Part shown: positions 8,481 through 20,260 of the stretch, one piece after another
Numbering within the stretch: position 1 is the stretch's first letter
Layout of the letters: each line of letters starts with the position of its first letter
Source of the DNA: Effrenium voratum
Lineage: Eukaryota > Sar > Dinophyceae > Suessiales > Symbiodiniaceae
Direction: 5' to 3'
Assembly (NCBI GenBank): GCA_963377175.1
Contig: CAUJNA010000462.1
Coordinates: 1 to 64,000, forward strand
Length of the DNA stretch: 64,000 nucleotides
The notes under the pieces: model-generated
The model's input: the letters and a program-made list of their open reading frames with translations, nothing else
The model's database searches: none
What the model was told of the DNA's origin: nothing
Position numbers and translations under genes: made by a program

Positions 8481-11400
8481 TAGAAGGTTGCCGGAGGTGG
8501 CTCGGCTGCAGCCGTTGTAGAGGTGGCGCAGCGTGAAGTGCTCAGAGCGCGTGTCCAGGTGTACCCTGCCTTGGAGCGTCAGGCCCTGGCTTGACGCGTA
8601 GGTGAGCGCGTGGGCAAGGCGCGTCTGGCTTGAGAGCTCTCGCGGGGTGAGCTCGGCGCCGCTCTCCAGTGCGATGTTGTCCCCGCGGGCCGCGACTGTC
8701 ACGAACGTGCCTTTCTTGATGGCTCCGCCCGCTCCGATGAGCTTCAGGCCCGGCCACACGCGCATGGGTTGCGACTTGTTTTGTTCGGCGGTGTCCGGGT
8801 CTTCCTCTGGCTCCACGAGCTGCGCGTTCGCCGGGGCCAGGCGACGGTTCGCGTCCGCGTTGACCGCTGGGCGTGGCTGATCGTGAGTGTGGTGTCCGGC
8901 ACGCCTGGCTTGCGCGGAAAGGCCGTCGCGCCGTCTGCAAAGCTTCCTCTAGGGGCATTTCGTCCGGCTCATCCACACGTAGGCTCCGCACGAGGTCGAA
9001 GATGCGGCGTCGCTGCGCTTGTTCTCCGTCAGCTCGTGCCGCCAGCCGCCCGCAAGGTCCAGCATCAGCTGGCTGTGTCGCAGCGGCTTGTTGACGGGCG
9101 TGCCGGCCCAGGTGTCCAGCACGGCCGGGAGCTGCCGGAAGTCGCCCACCAGCAGGAACCGCACGTCGTGGTTCAGGGACACGCGCGCGATGTCCGCCCA
9201 CAGGCCCATGTCGAACTGCGTGACCTCTTCCACCAGCAGCCAGTCCAGGCGCTGCACGCTGGTTTCCCGCACGTACTTGCGCACCCAGTGGTCGGCCGTC
9301 TTCGCGCCGGCGCCCAGGTTCTGCACGGCGCTGTGAGTCTTGCTGATGAGGTGCACTACCTCACCGCGCTCCCGCAGCTTGGTCACGATGGTCCGCGCCA
9401 GGTGCGTCTTGCCTGTGCCGGGCAGCCCGGTGAGCAGGAGCGTTCGGCCGGCCAGGCAGTGCGCCACAGGGTCGGCCACGTCCGTCCAGCCGGCGGCCCT
9501 TGCTGGCGGCTCCGCCTGCATGCAGGGCGGCGCGTGCTTGCCTCGCAGCGGCTTCGTCGTCTCCTCGTGGCGGAATTTGGGCTTACCGTCTGGGTACGTG
9601 TTGTGGACGAGCCGCTCCAAGTTGTCTCGGAACTTCCGCGGCATGCCCTGCAGCACCACGCAGTCCGTTTTCACCTGCCTGATGTACTTTGGCGGAAGGC
9701 CCAGTTCTCGTCGGATGCGTGCCACCATCGTCGCCTCGAAGCCGAGCACGCAGTCGTGGATGGCGTTGTTGTGGATTGAGCGGGTGGTGATGAAGTCCCA
9801 CACGTACCGGCCTTCGCCGACGTAGAATACCTGCCTGGTGTCGGCCCCTGTCGCGTCCAGCTCGTTGCTGCTGCTGCGCAGCGTGTACGACTTGTTGCTG
9901 TCGTGCGCCATGAGCCCGATCATCGAGTTCACTGCAAGCTTTGCCATATGTTCTTCGCCCTCGGGCCAGGCCTGCTCCATGACGTCCTGCGCCGGCGCCA
10001 GGCACTCCGCGGTGACGTGGCTGGCCGCGTTCATCGTGTGGAGCACGTCGGACCACTGCGCCACGCCGCAGCGCAGCATGTAGTCCAGCGAGACCTTCGG
10101 GTACCAGCCCGGCCCCACGTAGGGCAGCAGCGTCACGGGGGCATCGCGCCCCCGATTTTGCTGGTCCACAAACGAGAGGTCTGCGAGGTGCCCGGGCCGC
10201 GCCGGCTCGATGTTGTCGGCCGGGCAGAAGATGGGCAGCGGGAACGGTGCGTTGGCCAGCCCGTTCCTGCGGCAGCGCGCCACGTCCACGCCTTCGAGCG
10301 GTCCGCTGCCCGGGGCCCGCGCCTGGAACACTAACGGAGGCTGCTTGGGAGAGCGTACGTACGCGTCGTAGACCGCGTGAACCGCGACTCCAGCGACGTG
10401 GGCTGCATGCTTTCGGTCTGGGTCTTCATCTGGTGGCACTCAAAGCAGAGCGCCTGGGAGCGCTGCTGCTGCCCGGCGAAGGCCTGCCGCACCGGCACGA
10501 TGTGGTCGAACTCCGCGCACCCGGCGCCGATCTGCTGCCCGCAGGCGGCGCACTTGCCTCCCTGCTCGGCCAGCAGCAGCTTCTTCTGCCGCTGGATCGG
10601 GGTGATCCTCGGCGCCTTGACCAGCGTGGAGAAAGCCTCGAAGCTCAGCGAGGCCAGCCTCTGCCCGCGGTAGTGCAGCCCCAGCCCCTTGGCCCATGCC
10701 TGCAGCAGCTCCCAGTCCTCGGGCAGCTCACGGATCACGCACTGCCCGCCCTTGGCGCGCAGCTTCAGGCCCGAGAACCGCACGAGCGAGCGGAGCGTGA
10801 CCTGCGGGTTGTGCTCCGCGAGCAGCAGCTGCCGCCTCGTCTCCCGTAGGTCCGTCGTGTGGAAGTGACCCGGCTTGATCTCGCCCCGCCACGGGCTCCA
10901 CTCCTCCAGCGGCGGCACGGTCTGCTTCGGGTCGCGCCGGTACATGACCAGCGCGCAGCCCATCTGCTCCAGCACCGGCCGGGCGTTCCGGTAGAAGAAG
11001 GCGTGCCCGTCGTAGTAGGTGAACACCACGGTCTTGGTCTCCCGCTGCGCTGGCTCGAAGCGGTCCAGGGGCTCGCCTGTGTTGGAGATGAGGACCATGG
11101 GCGCGTTGCGCCACGCGCAGAAGGCTCGTATCTCCACCGGCGAGATGCCGTGCGCGCGCCAGTCGTGCTCTGCAAGGGCGTCAAAGTCTCCGCAGACCTC
11201 CTCGAAGGGCACGCCCAGGAGTTGAGCCAGCTGCCGCGGCACGCAGGCGTTGTCCCCGGAATCCTCGAATGCGCGTTCCAGGATACTGTTGAAGCACGGC
11301 AGTTGGTACGACACGCGGCGCAGGCCTCGCAGCCTCTGCCGCAGGATGGTTTCTACGTGTACGCGGCTGTTCCGGTATTGCGTCGTCTCCGAGGACACCA

Positions 11401-12037
11401 CCCACTCCCCCTCCGGGTCGTATAAGTACGTCTCGTCGCTGAGTTCCATGATGGGCGCCCTGCCGGCGGCGCGGTCCTCGTCCTCCGCGGTTATCAGCCG
11501 CAGCGTCTCCTGCTTGACGTTTTGCAGTATTTGCTGCTCCGACAGCCAGTCGGGCTGCCGGCTGGCCTCCCCACCCAGGACATTTGCGGGGAGCCAGTCC
11601 CTGCGCTCGTAAGCCCGGCCCGCGTTTTTGCCGGCCCGCCGCATCCCCCTGATGACCACTGGGATGTGTGCTACGTGCTGCGAGTACTTGTTCTTGAAGA
11701 ACCGCCTCCCTTGGTTCGTCAGCTGGTAGGTGCCGTCCTCCCGCAGCCGCCGCACTAGGCCCCGCTGCCCGTTCTGCAGTAGCACGTAGTCGGCCGCACC
11801 CTCCCTGACCAGCGGCTGCCTTGGGTCGAAGGTCCTCGACTCTGGCTGCCGCCCGAGCATGCCGAAGTAGGCCTCCCCGGCCCTGGTAACGCTCCCGTCC
11901 GCGCGCTGGAGCAACGCGTAGGCGCCTCGGCCCCGCCTCAAGCCCAAGACACGGCTTCCGTCATCCGTGTCCCGGGCCCTCGATCCGGCCTCGACCGCCT
12001 GCCTGATGTTCTCTCGTTGTGTTGCCCAGGATGCCAT
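8481..12037 (-). pseudogene. Replicase: HNH domain, family-B polymerase-like palm and SF1 helicase
   Basis: The gene starts at ATG 12037 (MASWATQRENIRQAVEAGSR). Residues 500-550 carry an HNH module with CAACGQQI, EFDHIVPV and CFECHQMKT. After a frameshift near 10385 the frame VYDAYVRSPKQPPLVFQARA continues into a polymerase-like palm with KLAVNSMIGL (motif B type, about 9930) and VKTDCVVLQG (motif C position, about 9665). A superfamily 1 helicase follows: Walker A LLTGLPGTGKTHLA (about 9410), VEEVTQFD, and VGDFRQLP (about 9140). Two more shifts (near 9030 and 8830) lead to the last helicase motifs, TYASSQGLTLQG and YNGCSRATS. Intact it would be near 1,180 residues. Helicase and HNH are clear; the polymerase call rests on two short motifs. 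It would replicate the viral genome. Confidence 0.75.
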
Positions 12038-12747
12038 TGTTGTCGATTGCTTTTCTTAGGCCGGCGGAAAAAAAGTGGTCCGGGCAAGGTGGCCGCCCCG
12101 GCCCTGAAGTTCTGTTGGTTCCCCAGCCCTCTTCGCGGGTTTTCTCGAGGCCCCCAAACGGGTCTCTGCGGGCGCGTTCTTTTGCGTCGGGGATCCACGG
12201 TTAAAAGGAACGTGGTTTTAGAAGGGACAAGAGTCCCTGCGCCGGCCTTCGCCTGCAGGTCGCGGACCTCGAGGACCAACCCGCACTGCTTGCCCATGAT
12301 CCAGACCTGCCGGGCCTCGACGCGGGCCTGGCACTCGCAACCGGCCAGAGTCTCGGGCCTCCGGATCCTGTTTCCGTCAGCGTCCCAAAAGCGCACATTG
12401 CGCAAGTCCAGCTTGCACTTCAGGAAGGTCGTTCCCTGACGCGACTCCTTGAGGCAGCTTTGCCACCTGTCCTTCACGTTCTTGTCGTCCCATCGCGCCG
12501 ATAGTTCGCCAACGCATCTCTTCTCAAAGTCATCCCAGGCCGCCCAGGCCTCGGAATCCCTCTCCATCGCAAAGCAGACGTTCTGCCGAGGCCCTTGGTC
12601 CTCGCCGAAACTGCTGGGCTCCCAGAGGACGCTGGTCCACTCGGACTGCCAGACGATAGGCTTCCCCTCAGACCTCAAGGGCGCCGACTTGGCTCCCTTA
12701 AAACTGGTCTGGACCTCGCCAATGGCGAATGTGGCGGTAATAGTCAT
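11938..12747 (-). CDS. SSB-like conserved viral protein with read-through C-terminus
   Basis: From ATG 12747 (MTITATFAIGEVQTSFKGAK) the frame has a run of features, WQSCLKESRQGTTFLKCKLD, VRFWDADGNRI and a RQVWIMGKQCGLVLEVRDLQ segment. This K-x-K, F-x-D-x-G, I/V-W, C-G-L spacing resembles a family of proteins in large DNA viruses and PLVs that I suspect are OB-fold single-strand DNA binding proteins; this is not certain. The two other copies in the window stop after RRKRARP, a basic tail. Here the stop is lost and the frame continues into the start of the replicase gene, overlapping it by 100 bases, so the last 75 residues or so are probably not native. Confidence 0.6.
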   Translation of the reverse strand: MTITATFAIGEVQTSFKGAKSAPLRSEGKPIVWQSEWTSVLWEPSSFGEDQGPRQNVCFAMERDSEAWAAWDDFEKRCVGELSARWDDKNVKDRWQSCLKESRQGTTFLKCKLDLRNVRFWDADGNRIRRPETLAGCECQARVEARQVWIMGKQCGLVLEVRDLQAKAGAGTLVPSKTTFLLTVDPRRKRTRPQRPVWGPRENPRRGLGNQQNFRAGAATLPGPLFFRRPKKSNRQQWHPGQHNERTSGRRSRPDRGPGTRMTEAVSWA

Positions 12748-12960
12748 CTGATGCCGGCGTTTTTTTTTAGTATGGTGGCAAAAAAAGGTGGTCCGACCAA
12801 GGTATCGACCCCGGCTCAAGCGGCTCGGATTTTGGCATGGCATGATTTTGCATGGTTTTTGCATGACATTTGCTCGGTGTGCGTGGTTTTGCATGGTTTT
12901 GGCATGGAATTTGCTTTTGTTTGCGCCCTGACCCCTGTCTTGAGGAAGGTGACGCCGTGA
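12748..12960. promoter_or_regulatory. Conserved upstream region of the SSB-like gene
   Basis: A stretch just upstream of the SSB-like gene (including GGTGGCAAAAAAAGGTGGTC, about 12774-12793, and GGCTCAAGCGGCTCG) recurs with changes upstream of the other two copies, at about 16505-16600 and 35585-35690. Conservation next to the start codon in three copies suggests a promoter. TTTTGCATGG motifs are repeated within it. Confidence 0.4.
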
Positions 12961-12994
12961 CGGAGACGTTGTCGTGTCGTGTGTTGGGGGGGGG

Positions 12995-13165
12995 GCCACT
13001 GTGAAAGTGGCGGCCACTGTACAAGTGGCGGGGCGGGGGGGCCACTGTGAAAGTGGCGGCCGCTGTACAAGTGGCGGGTGGTGCGACCACTGTTCAAGTG
13101 GCAGGCCACTGTACAAGTGGCATGGAGGGGGCCACTGTGAAAGTGGCGGCCACTGTACAAGTGGT
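12995..13165. repeat. Tandem hairpin satellite, CCACT-n5-AGTGG
   Basis: About nine units of the type CCACTGTGAAAGTGG and CCACTGTACAAGTGG follow one another with short G/C-rich spacers. Each unit is itself a 5-bp stem with a 5-base loop. No gene is present. Confidence 0.85.
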
Positions 13166-13338
13166 TGAGCGTGCGCTTTAGGGCAGTGTCGAGGATCGAA
13201 GGTTGTGACGTGCTATTTGAGCAAATGGCGGAGTTGCGTGACTTGACCTTGACATTTTTATTTTTCATGATTTTGTGGCATGTGGTTGTCTGGAACGATT
13301 CATGTGGACCCAAGCTGCCGAACAGGCAGCGGGAGGGT

Positions 13339-13535
13339 GCCGAGCAGGCGCCGGGGGGGGGGGGTGCCGAGCAGGCACCGGGGAGTGCCGAGCAGGCACC
13401 GGGGAGTGCCGAGCAGGCACCGGGAGGGTGCCGAGCAGGCACCGGGGGGGGGGTGCCGAGCAGGCACCGGGGAGTGCCGAGCAGGCACCGGGGAGTGCCG
13501 AGCAGGCACCGGGGAGTGCCGAGCAGGCACCAGGA
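13339..13535. repeat. 19-20 bp satellite GTGCCGAGCAGGCACCGGG
   Basis: About ten copies in tandem, each able to fold as GTGCC-GAGCA-GGCAC. G-runs vary in length. The frames through it (GAEQAPGSAEQAPGS and relatives) are artefacts. Three copies of an AGCTGTCACAAGCTCGGGGG unit follow at 13546-13605. Confidence 0.9.
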
Positions 13536-13605
13536 GCTGTCACAAGCTTGGGGGGGATGGAGCTGTCACAAGCTCGGGGGGGTGGAGCTGTCACAAGCTC
13601 TGGGG

Positions 13606-14600
13606 GCTACGCAGGCCCCAGCTGCTTGGCAGGAAGGTTGGCTGACGTCGAGAGGATGTGCTCGTTTTTTTTTGGCCGGCATGTGCATTGAACTTGACGG
13701 GATACAATTTTTTGAGGCATCTCCACGGGTGCGAGGGTCTTGAAGAGACATCAAACCTTGTAGGAACACGGCCTGGGTTTTGAAGACTTGTGCACTGAAC
13801 TTGGCATGTTTTTTGAGCATGACACGGATTTTGAGGGCAAATATCGCGTTTTTTTGGCGGCGTGGCGTTGTAGCGTGGGTGCAAAGGCCGTGCGGACCTC
13901 CCCGGGCCCGCATGGCTGCGAGAGCGGAAAAAAGGATCCTGTTGGCGTTCCCCGGGTGTCCCCTGTCACCCGGCTCTGTTCTGGCGCGCCCCCCCTCGTC
14001 CCCCGAGTGCCCTGAACAGGCGTTCTTGCGGAAAAAAATTGCGTTTTTGCGTTTTTGCGTTTTCTGAAAATTTCGTTTTTGCACGGTTTTCACGCATGGA
14101 TTTTCTTGCCGTGACACGTCTCTTTTTGCACGTGACGTTGGTTGTGGACTTGAGGGAACGGGACGTGCTGCAGCCCCTTTTTTTTTGGAGGGGGCAGCGA
14201 GGCTGTTCGCCGGGAGCCTGGCTGTGCTGCGACCCTCCGCCCTAAATGGCAAGCCGTTTTTGTCCCCTTAACCCGCTCATCCTTGTTTTCATCGAGACCT
14301 TGATGTCTGAGGTTGAACCCCGTGACTTTGAGAGACCGTGACCTTGAGCCGGCCGCAACCTCGGAGAGTTGAAGGGGAGCCAGGGTACTTAGGGCACTTG
14401 GGTCCTTGTCCTGTGGCTTGTGCGGTTGGGGTGGTTGATTTTTTGTCTTCTTCTTTTTTCTTGAGTTTTTCCCCTTCTTTCTTTTGTTTTTGAAGAAGAA
14501 GAATCAACTGAAGAATACAAGCAAAAAAAACGTACCAAATACGGAACCCATCAAAGACGCCACCAAAAAACGGAGCCCGTAAAAAAAAAACATGGTGGTG
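13606..14600. other. No gene seen; T/G-rich spacer
   Basis: This kilobase has homopolymer runs and repeated GCGTTTTTGCG-type words, with no conserved frame on either strand. It separates two satellite fields of E1. Confidence 0.5.
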
Positions 14601-14604
14601 CCCC

Positions 14605-15730
14605 GGAGGCGCCCTACCTCTCCCCGGCGGTGCCCCGGTACCCCCTCTCCCCGGCCCAGGTGCCCTAGGTGCCCTGGGTGCCCTGCGCCCTCTCCCCGGT
14701 GCCCCGGCCCCTAGGTGCCCTAGGTGCCCTGGGTGCCCTGCCCCCTCTCCCCGGCCCAGGTGCCCCAGGTGCCCTAGGTGCCCTGGGTGCCCTGCCCCCT
14801 CTCCCCGGCCCAGGTGCCCCAGGTGCCCTAGGTGCCCTAGGTGCCCTGCCCCCTCTCCCCGGCCAAGGTGTCCCCAGGTGCCTAGGTGGGCTTAGGTGCC
14901 CTGCCCCCTTCTCCCGGCCCCGGGTTCCCCCCCCCGGTGCCCTAGGTGCCATAGGTGCCCCCAGGTGCCTAGGTGCCCTGGGGCACTCTCCCCTCCCCCC
15001 AGGTGCCCTACTATGGTGCCTAGGTGCCCCCTCTCCCCGGGCCCCCGGTCCCCCCAGAGTGCCTAGGTGCCTAGGTTGCCCTAGGTGCCCCCCCTTTAGG
15101 TTGCCCCCCCCCTAGGTGCCCTAGGTGCCCTGGGTGCCCTGCCCCCTCTCCCCGGCCCCGGCCCCTAGGTGCCCTAGGTGCCCTAGGTGCCCTAGGTGCC
15201 CTAGGTGCCCTGGGCCCTGCCCCTCTCCCCGGCCCCGGCCCCTAGGTGCCCTAGGTGCCCTAGGTGCCCTAGGTGCCCTAGGTGCCCTAGGTGCCCTGCC
15301 CCCCTTTTTTCCCCCGAGCAGGGTCCCGGGGCACCCAGGGCACCTAGGGCACCTAGGGCACCTAGGGCACCTAGGGCACCTAGGGCACCTAGGGCACCTA
15401 GGGCACCTAGGGCACTTAGGGCGCTTCTGGGGCGGCCGCGGCTCAGGTCAGTAGGGCACCTAGGGCACCTAGGGCACCTAGGGCACCTGGGCCGGGGAGA
15501 GGGGGCAGGGCACCCAGGGCTCCTAGGGCACCTAGGGCACCTAGGGCACCTAGGGCACTTAGGGCGCTTCTGGAGCGGCCCCGGCTCAGGTCAGTAGGGC
15601 ACCTAGGGCACCTAGGGCACCTAGGGCACCTAGGGCACTTCTGGGGCGGCCCCGGCTCAGGTCGGTAGGGCACCTAGGGCACCTAGGGCACTTAGGGCGC
15701 TTCTGGGGCGGCCCCGGCTCAGGTCGGTTA
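14605..15730. repeat. GGTGCCCTAG satellite that inverts at about 15,310
   Basis: From about 14,605 to 15,303 the 10-base unit GGTGCCCTAG is repeated on the plus strand, broken by C-rich spacers containing CTCTCCCCGGCCC. From about 15,330 to 15,730 the same unit appears as its complement, GGGCACCTAG. The two halves could pair over hundreds of bases. GCTTCTGGGGCGGCC(C/G)CGGCTCAGGTC spacers occur in the inverted half. No gene is present; long Leu/Gly/His and Pro/Arg frames are repeat artefacts. Confidence 0.9.
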
Positions 15731-15779
15731 CATCCTGGCGAAGACGACCCTGGCAGGGCACGTAGGGAAACGGGTCTGG

Positions 15780-16160
15780 AGGGGTTTCGGATTTTTTTCA
15801 ATGGTCTGCCCAACGGGCCCGGGTGGATTCGTTTTTCAATGGTTCACCCAACGGGTCTGGAGGGGGTTTCGGATTTTTTTTGCAATGGTCTGCCCAACGG
15901 GCCCGGGAGGATTCGTTTTTCAATGGTTCGACCAACGGGTCTGGAGGGGTTTCGGTTTTTTTTCAATGGTCTGCCCAACGGGTCTGGAGGGGTTTCGTTT
16001 TTCAATGGTCTGCCCAACGGGCCCGGGCGGATTCGTTTTGGATTTTTTTTTTCAATGGTCTGCCCAACGGGTCTGGAGGGGTTTCGGAATTCTTTTTCAA
16101 TGGTCTGCCCAACGGGCCCGGGGGGATTCGTTTTTCAATGGTTCGCCCAACGGGTCGCAC
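15780..16160. repeat. Tandem repeat CAATGGTCTGCCCAACGGG
   Basis: About nine copies of this 19-base core alternate with CCCGGGNGGATTCGTTTTT and TCTGGAGGGGTTTCG spacers, giving a period near 40 bases. A frame stays open on the plus strand only because of the repeat structure. Confidence 0.85.
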
Positions 16161-16386
16161 CTAGGGCGCTTCGGGTGGGATCTGCCCGGCGCCGGGGACC
16201 CTGCCAGGGGGGCACTTCTGGCGGGACCCAGCCCCGGCTCAGGTCGGTTACATCCTGGCCAAGAGGACCCTGGCAATTCAGGTCCTGGTTGAGAGGATCA
16301 CCCAGGGCACCTAGGGCACCTGGGCGGGACCCGCCCCGGCTCAGGTCGGTAGGGCACCCAGGGCACCTAGGGCACCTGGGGGTCAG

Positions 16387-16502
16387 TTACGGGCGCGCTC
16401 GCTTACGTCTGACATCCACGATAAAAAGAACGCAGTTTTTCACCTGCAGGTCGCGGACCTCCACCAGGCCGCATTGCTTGCCCTAGTGGCGATGGCAGTC
16501 AT
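16387..16502 (-). pseudogene. Second, internally deleted SSB-like copy
   Basis: The start region (MTAIAT, ATG at 16502) is joined directly to the last 35 codons of the same protein family in a different frame: CGLVEVRDLQVKNCVLFIVD, then RRKRARP and a stop at 16387. About 430 bases of the middle are missing. It shows where the native stop lies. It marks the left border of the 5-kb block that is shared with E2. Confidence 0.65.
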
Positions 16503-19500
16503 CTTGACTCTTGCTTGCCGGTCCTTTTTCTATAGGGCGGACAACAAAATGGTCCGACTAAAGGGACGGCCCTCGGCTCACGCGGCTCGAGGGCCGCCAT
16601 TTCCGGAAAAAAACGCCATTTTGTTTGTTTTTCCGTAAATTCAGCTTTGCGTGGTTTTTGAGCGTGATTTTGCATGACAGGTTGCCGGTGTTGCGTTTTT
16701 CTCATGATTTTCACGTTGTCGGTCGTGTTTGGAAAGAGCTTCCCCAAGCACGTGAGCCTTGTGAAGGCGAGATTCGGGGACGTTCTGGGGTCGGGCGGCA
16801 GGGAACCGCTCGCGGGTGCAAAGGCGTGGTTTCAGACTCACAGTTTTTCTTGACCTCACGTGCCCTGTGCCCAGACTTCGACGTGCAGATCTTCTCGCAG
16901 CGCCGCGCTTTGGAGTTGCCTTTTTGTCACTTTTTGTTGGCCGCTTGCAGGTGGATCCAATTCGTGCTACTGGGGACTCTGTGGCTGGGCACCTGTGCGG
17001 ATTGGTGTCAACTCGGCCTTTGAGCAGTGTTTCAGGTTTGGTCCTGGATTTTGAAGGTCGTGTTTTCGCGCTTCCCCGTGCCAGGCTTTGTTTTGACATC
17101 GAGGCATACTGCCCGGACCTTCGCTGCTTCCGTTGTCATGGCCATCAATGCCAACTGATCTTTGAGGTTTGGGTCCCAACTCGCCAATCTGTCAGGCCCC
17201 CTGATCTTTGGCCTAGCGAGGCCCGGACACCCCCCCCCCGTCCCGTGCCAGGATTTGCGCGACTCGCGTTGCTTTTTTGTGTGCTTTTCCCAACCCCGTC
17301 AAGCCGCGCCGTCAGGCCCGTGTATCTTTGGAAATCGTGACCTCGTTGAGCCAGGCCCGCATTTTGTATTGTCTCTCCAACCTGGTGAACCCTTGACCTT
17401 GAGAGCAATTGCCCCAACACCGTCAAGTCGTACTGTCAGGTTTTTTGTAAGTCAGGCAGCGTGGTTTCCTCAAAATCTTTTTTTTTTTTCCTGGCGCTCA
17501 GGCACTGCGAACTTTTGAGCTTCCGCCCGGGCCCTCGCCGCGTTCCATTGTCATGGCCAAGAAGTCCCGTGCAGGTTATTGTCATTTGATCTTTGTCACC
17601 AATCTGTCAGCCCCCTTGATCTTTGACCCAGTGAACCCCTGGAACCCCTGGAACCCCTGGAACCCCTGGAACCCCTCAAGCCCTGGAACCCCTGAATGCC
17701 TGGAACCCCTGGAACCCCCTGGAACCCCTGGAACCCCTGCAACCCCTGGACCCCTGGAACCCCTGGAACCGTCCCGAGGGTCCCTGCGATCTTTGTGGTT
17801 CCTGGGGTCCCTGGGGTCCCTGGGGTCCCTGGGGTCCCTGGGGTCCCTGGGTCCCTGGGCACGCGTGCGTCCGCTGCAGGTGCCATGAAGCAACGTCCTT
17901 TTATCAAGACGTCTGGCCAGGGTCCCAAAGTGCATACATCCTTGTCAACACACGGCGTTTTCAGGGATTTTAGGGACCCCAGAAACCTTTACGGACCCTA
18001 GGGGCCTTAGGGACCCTAAGGGACCTTAGGGACCCCACGGGACCTTAGGGACCCCAGCAACCCTGGGTCTTGGGGGCAAGAGATCCTGTGAAGTGTGAAG
18101 TCATCTCTCAAGCTTCGGTTGGTTGCAGCTTGCCACGCAAGGGGACACAAAGACGCGCGGAAGGGCAAAGCTTCTGTTGTTTTCCCATTCGAGCAACTTT
18201 CCATACATCTATTTATCTTCGTGTACTCAAATCTATTTATTTCCATACATTTATATCTTCATATCTCTACGTATTTGTATCTCTTTATGAATTTCATATA
18301 TTTATATCTTTGTATTTCTACAAATTCATATCTTTATATCTTTGTATCTTTGTATCTTTCTCTTTATATCTTTATATCTTTATGTCTTTGTGCCTTTATG
18401 TTGGTATGTCTCTACATGGTGTTTTCTAGTTTGTAGTTGGGAGATGATGTTGTGGTGTTGTGGCCCATTTGCAATGTGTGTGTGTGTGTGTCTTGGCTTC
18501 GGCATTTTGTGTTTTTGCATGACCCTATGATGCTGGAGAATGCCCAGGCTGAATGGTACCCGGCGTGAAGTTCTTGCCAAGATCCCTTCAAGCCCCAAAA
18601 TCCTTGTGGCCACCAAGGATCTCTTGAAGTCTCTGGGTCGCTGGGTCCCTGAAGTCCTCGGAGTCCCTAGGGTCCCTAGGGTAGGGTTTGCAGGGTTGCT
18701 AGGGTCCCTAAAGGTCTCTAAGGTCCCTAAATTCCCTAAAGGTCCCCAAGGTCCCTGAACCCGCCGTGCGTTGACAGGGACGAGCGCACTCTGGGGCCTT
18801 GGCGAGACGTCTGATGCACACGTGTGCAGATTCAGGGACTCTAGGGACCCTAGAAACCTTAGGAGGGACCCTAGGGAATGTAGGGACCCTAGGGACCCAG
18901 GGACCCCAGAGGCCCCAGTGATCCCAGGGACCAGGGACGCCAGAAACCCCCGCCCTTCAGGCCCTGGCGGCCCGGTGCCGATTTCGGCTGCTTGTTTTGC
19001 AGGCAGGCCAGTTTGGTATCTCGCTTGGACTTTGATGCAGCGGCAGGATGTGGGTCATCTAGTCTGACAGATGGACGCTGCGAAGCCTTGCAAGGCTTGG
19101 CCCGACCGACCTTCAGGCCGCGAGTGAAAAGGAGGAGGAGCATCCAAACCCGTGCGTTGGTGTTGCCAAAGAAGCCAGTCAATCTTGTGTGTGCTCTGGA
19201 AACTTGGCTCGAGGGTACTCATCAACACTGACACAACAACAGCTCGCAATGGTTGCCCGATGGGTCTAGTGCCAGTGCTTGAGGAATCGCAGGCCGCTCA
19301 AGCGCTTTTCGAATAGCCATGGCGATGATGCGGACCAGGACCAAAAGCCGAGGCTGGCAAGCTTGTGACGCTTCCGTGCCCGCGGTAGGCAGCGGCCAGG
19401 TATGTGCCTCTGCCTTCTCGGGATTGCATTGGCGCTGCTCGTGCAGCCGAGCACGGCCTGGGTCTTGGGACACATTTTTTTCGAAGGTTTTCGGGTTTCA

Positions 19501-19840
19501 GGAGTCCCTTGTCGCCGCCGCCCAGGACTTTGCTCGAGGAGTTCCTGGGCTCAAGGAGCATGAAGTCCCTCCTTTGGATGTTCTTGTTTCGTGCTGAGTG
19601 CCAGGACAGCATGTTGGCCCAGTTCTCAGAGTTGCCCGCGGGCGCAAGCAGATTGCACTTTGGCTCTTTCAGGCAAAACGGCACCCGTTGCATGCCGGAG
19701 TCGCTCGGCGCGCCGGGGCTGCGCAAGAGGACTCCTCCGACCCGAAGCCTGTTCGCATCTTTTGCCGGTTGCCGCCAGGACAACAGTGCCGAGGCCGGGG
19801 ACACCCTCTTCTTCCATGAAGGATGCCAGCCATGTAAAAA

Positions 19841-20260
19841 TCAGCAGTGTCCGCCTCCATGCGAAGTTCGCAATGCTCTTGAAGTGTATTGGCAGACTCT
19901 TACCTTTTGACCCCCGGCGGCGAGATAGCATAGTTGTTCTTTGTGACTGTACAGGCAATTTGGGGCATTCGGGGAGCGAAAGGAGCTTTGAGTGTCAGTC
20001 CAGTGCAAGGGCATCGGCAAGGTGGCGTCTTTGACGGCTCCAGCAGCGCCAGCGGCAACCAGAGTGCTAGTAAACAAGCCGCGTAGGGTCGTGAACACGT
20101 GGACCAACATAACACGAAGCAGCAAGGACATGTTGGCACGCAAGAAGTCGTCAGCCGCCCAAGAGTGCTCATCAAATGCTTGAAGGCACTGGGCAAACAT
20201 TGCCGACGTATCCAGCGGTAGGATTGGCCTTGCAGGCCCGTGAAGTTCAGGAATGGCCAT
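19841..20260 (-). CDS. Possible hypothetical protein inside block A
   Basis: A minus-strand frame of 139 codons begins MAIPELHGPARPILPLDTSA and contains a hydrophobic helical middle (SLLLRVMLVHVFTTLRGLF). The same frame is kept open with few amino-acid changes in block B at 38881-39273, but the plus strand is also open over part of it. I recognise no family. Conservation between recent duplicates is weak evidence, so it may be non-coding. Confidence 0.25.
   Translation of the reverse strand: MAIPELHGPARPILPLDTSAMFAQCLQAFDEHSWAADDFLRANMSLLLRVMLVHVFTTLRGLFTSTLVAAGAAGAVKDATLPMPLHWTDTQSSFRSPNAPNCLYSHKEQLCYLAAGGQKVRVCQYTSRALRTSHGGGHC

Noticed and set aside
8769..9779. Plus-strand 336-codon frame
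   Set aside because: It lies opposite the clear helicase motifs of the minus-strand replicase.
13165..13743. Frame of 192 codons over the GTGCC satellite
   Set aside because: The protein is only the repeat translated (EQAPGSAEQAPG); parallel frames on both strands are equally open.
14669..15597. Leu/Gly/His and Pro/Arg-rich frames
   Set aside because: Translations of the GGTGCCCTAG satellite without conserved content.
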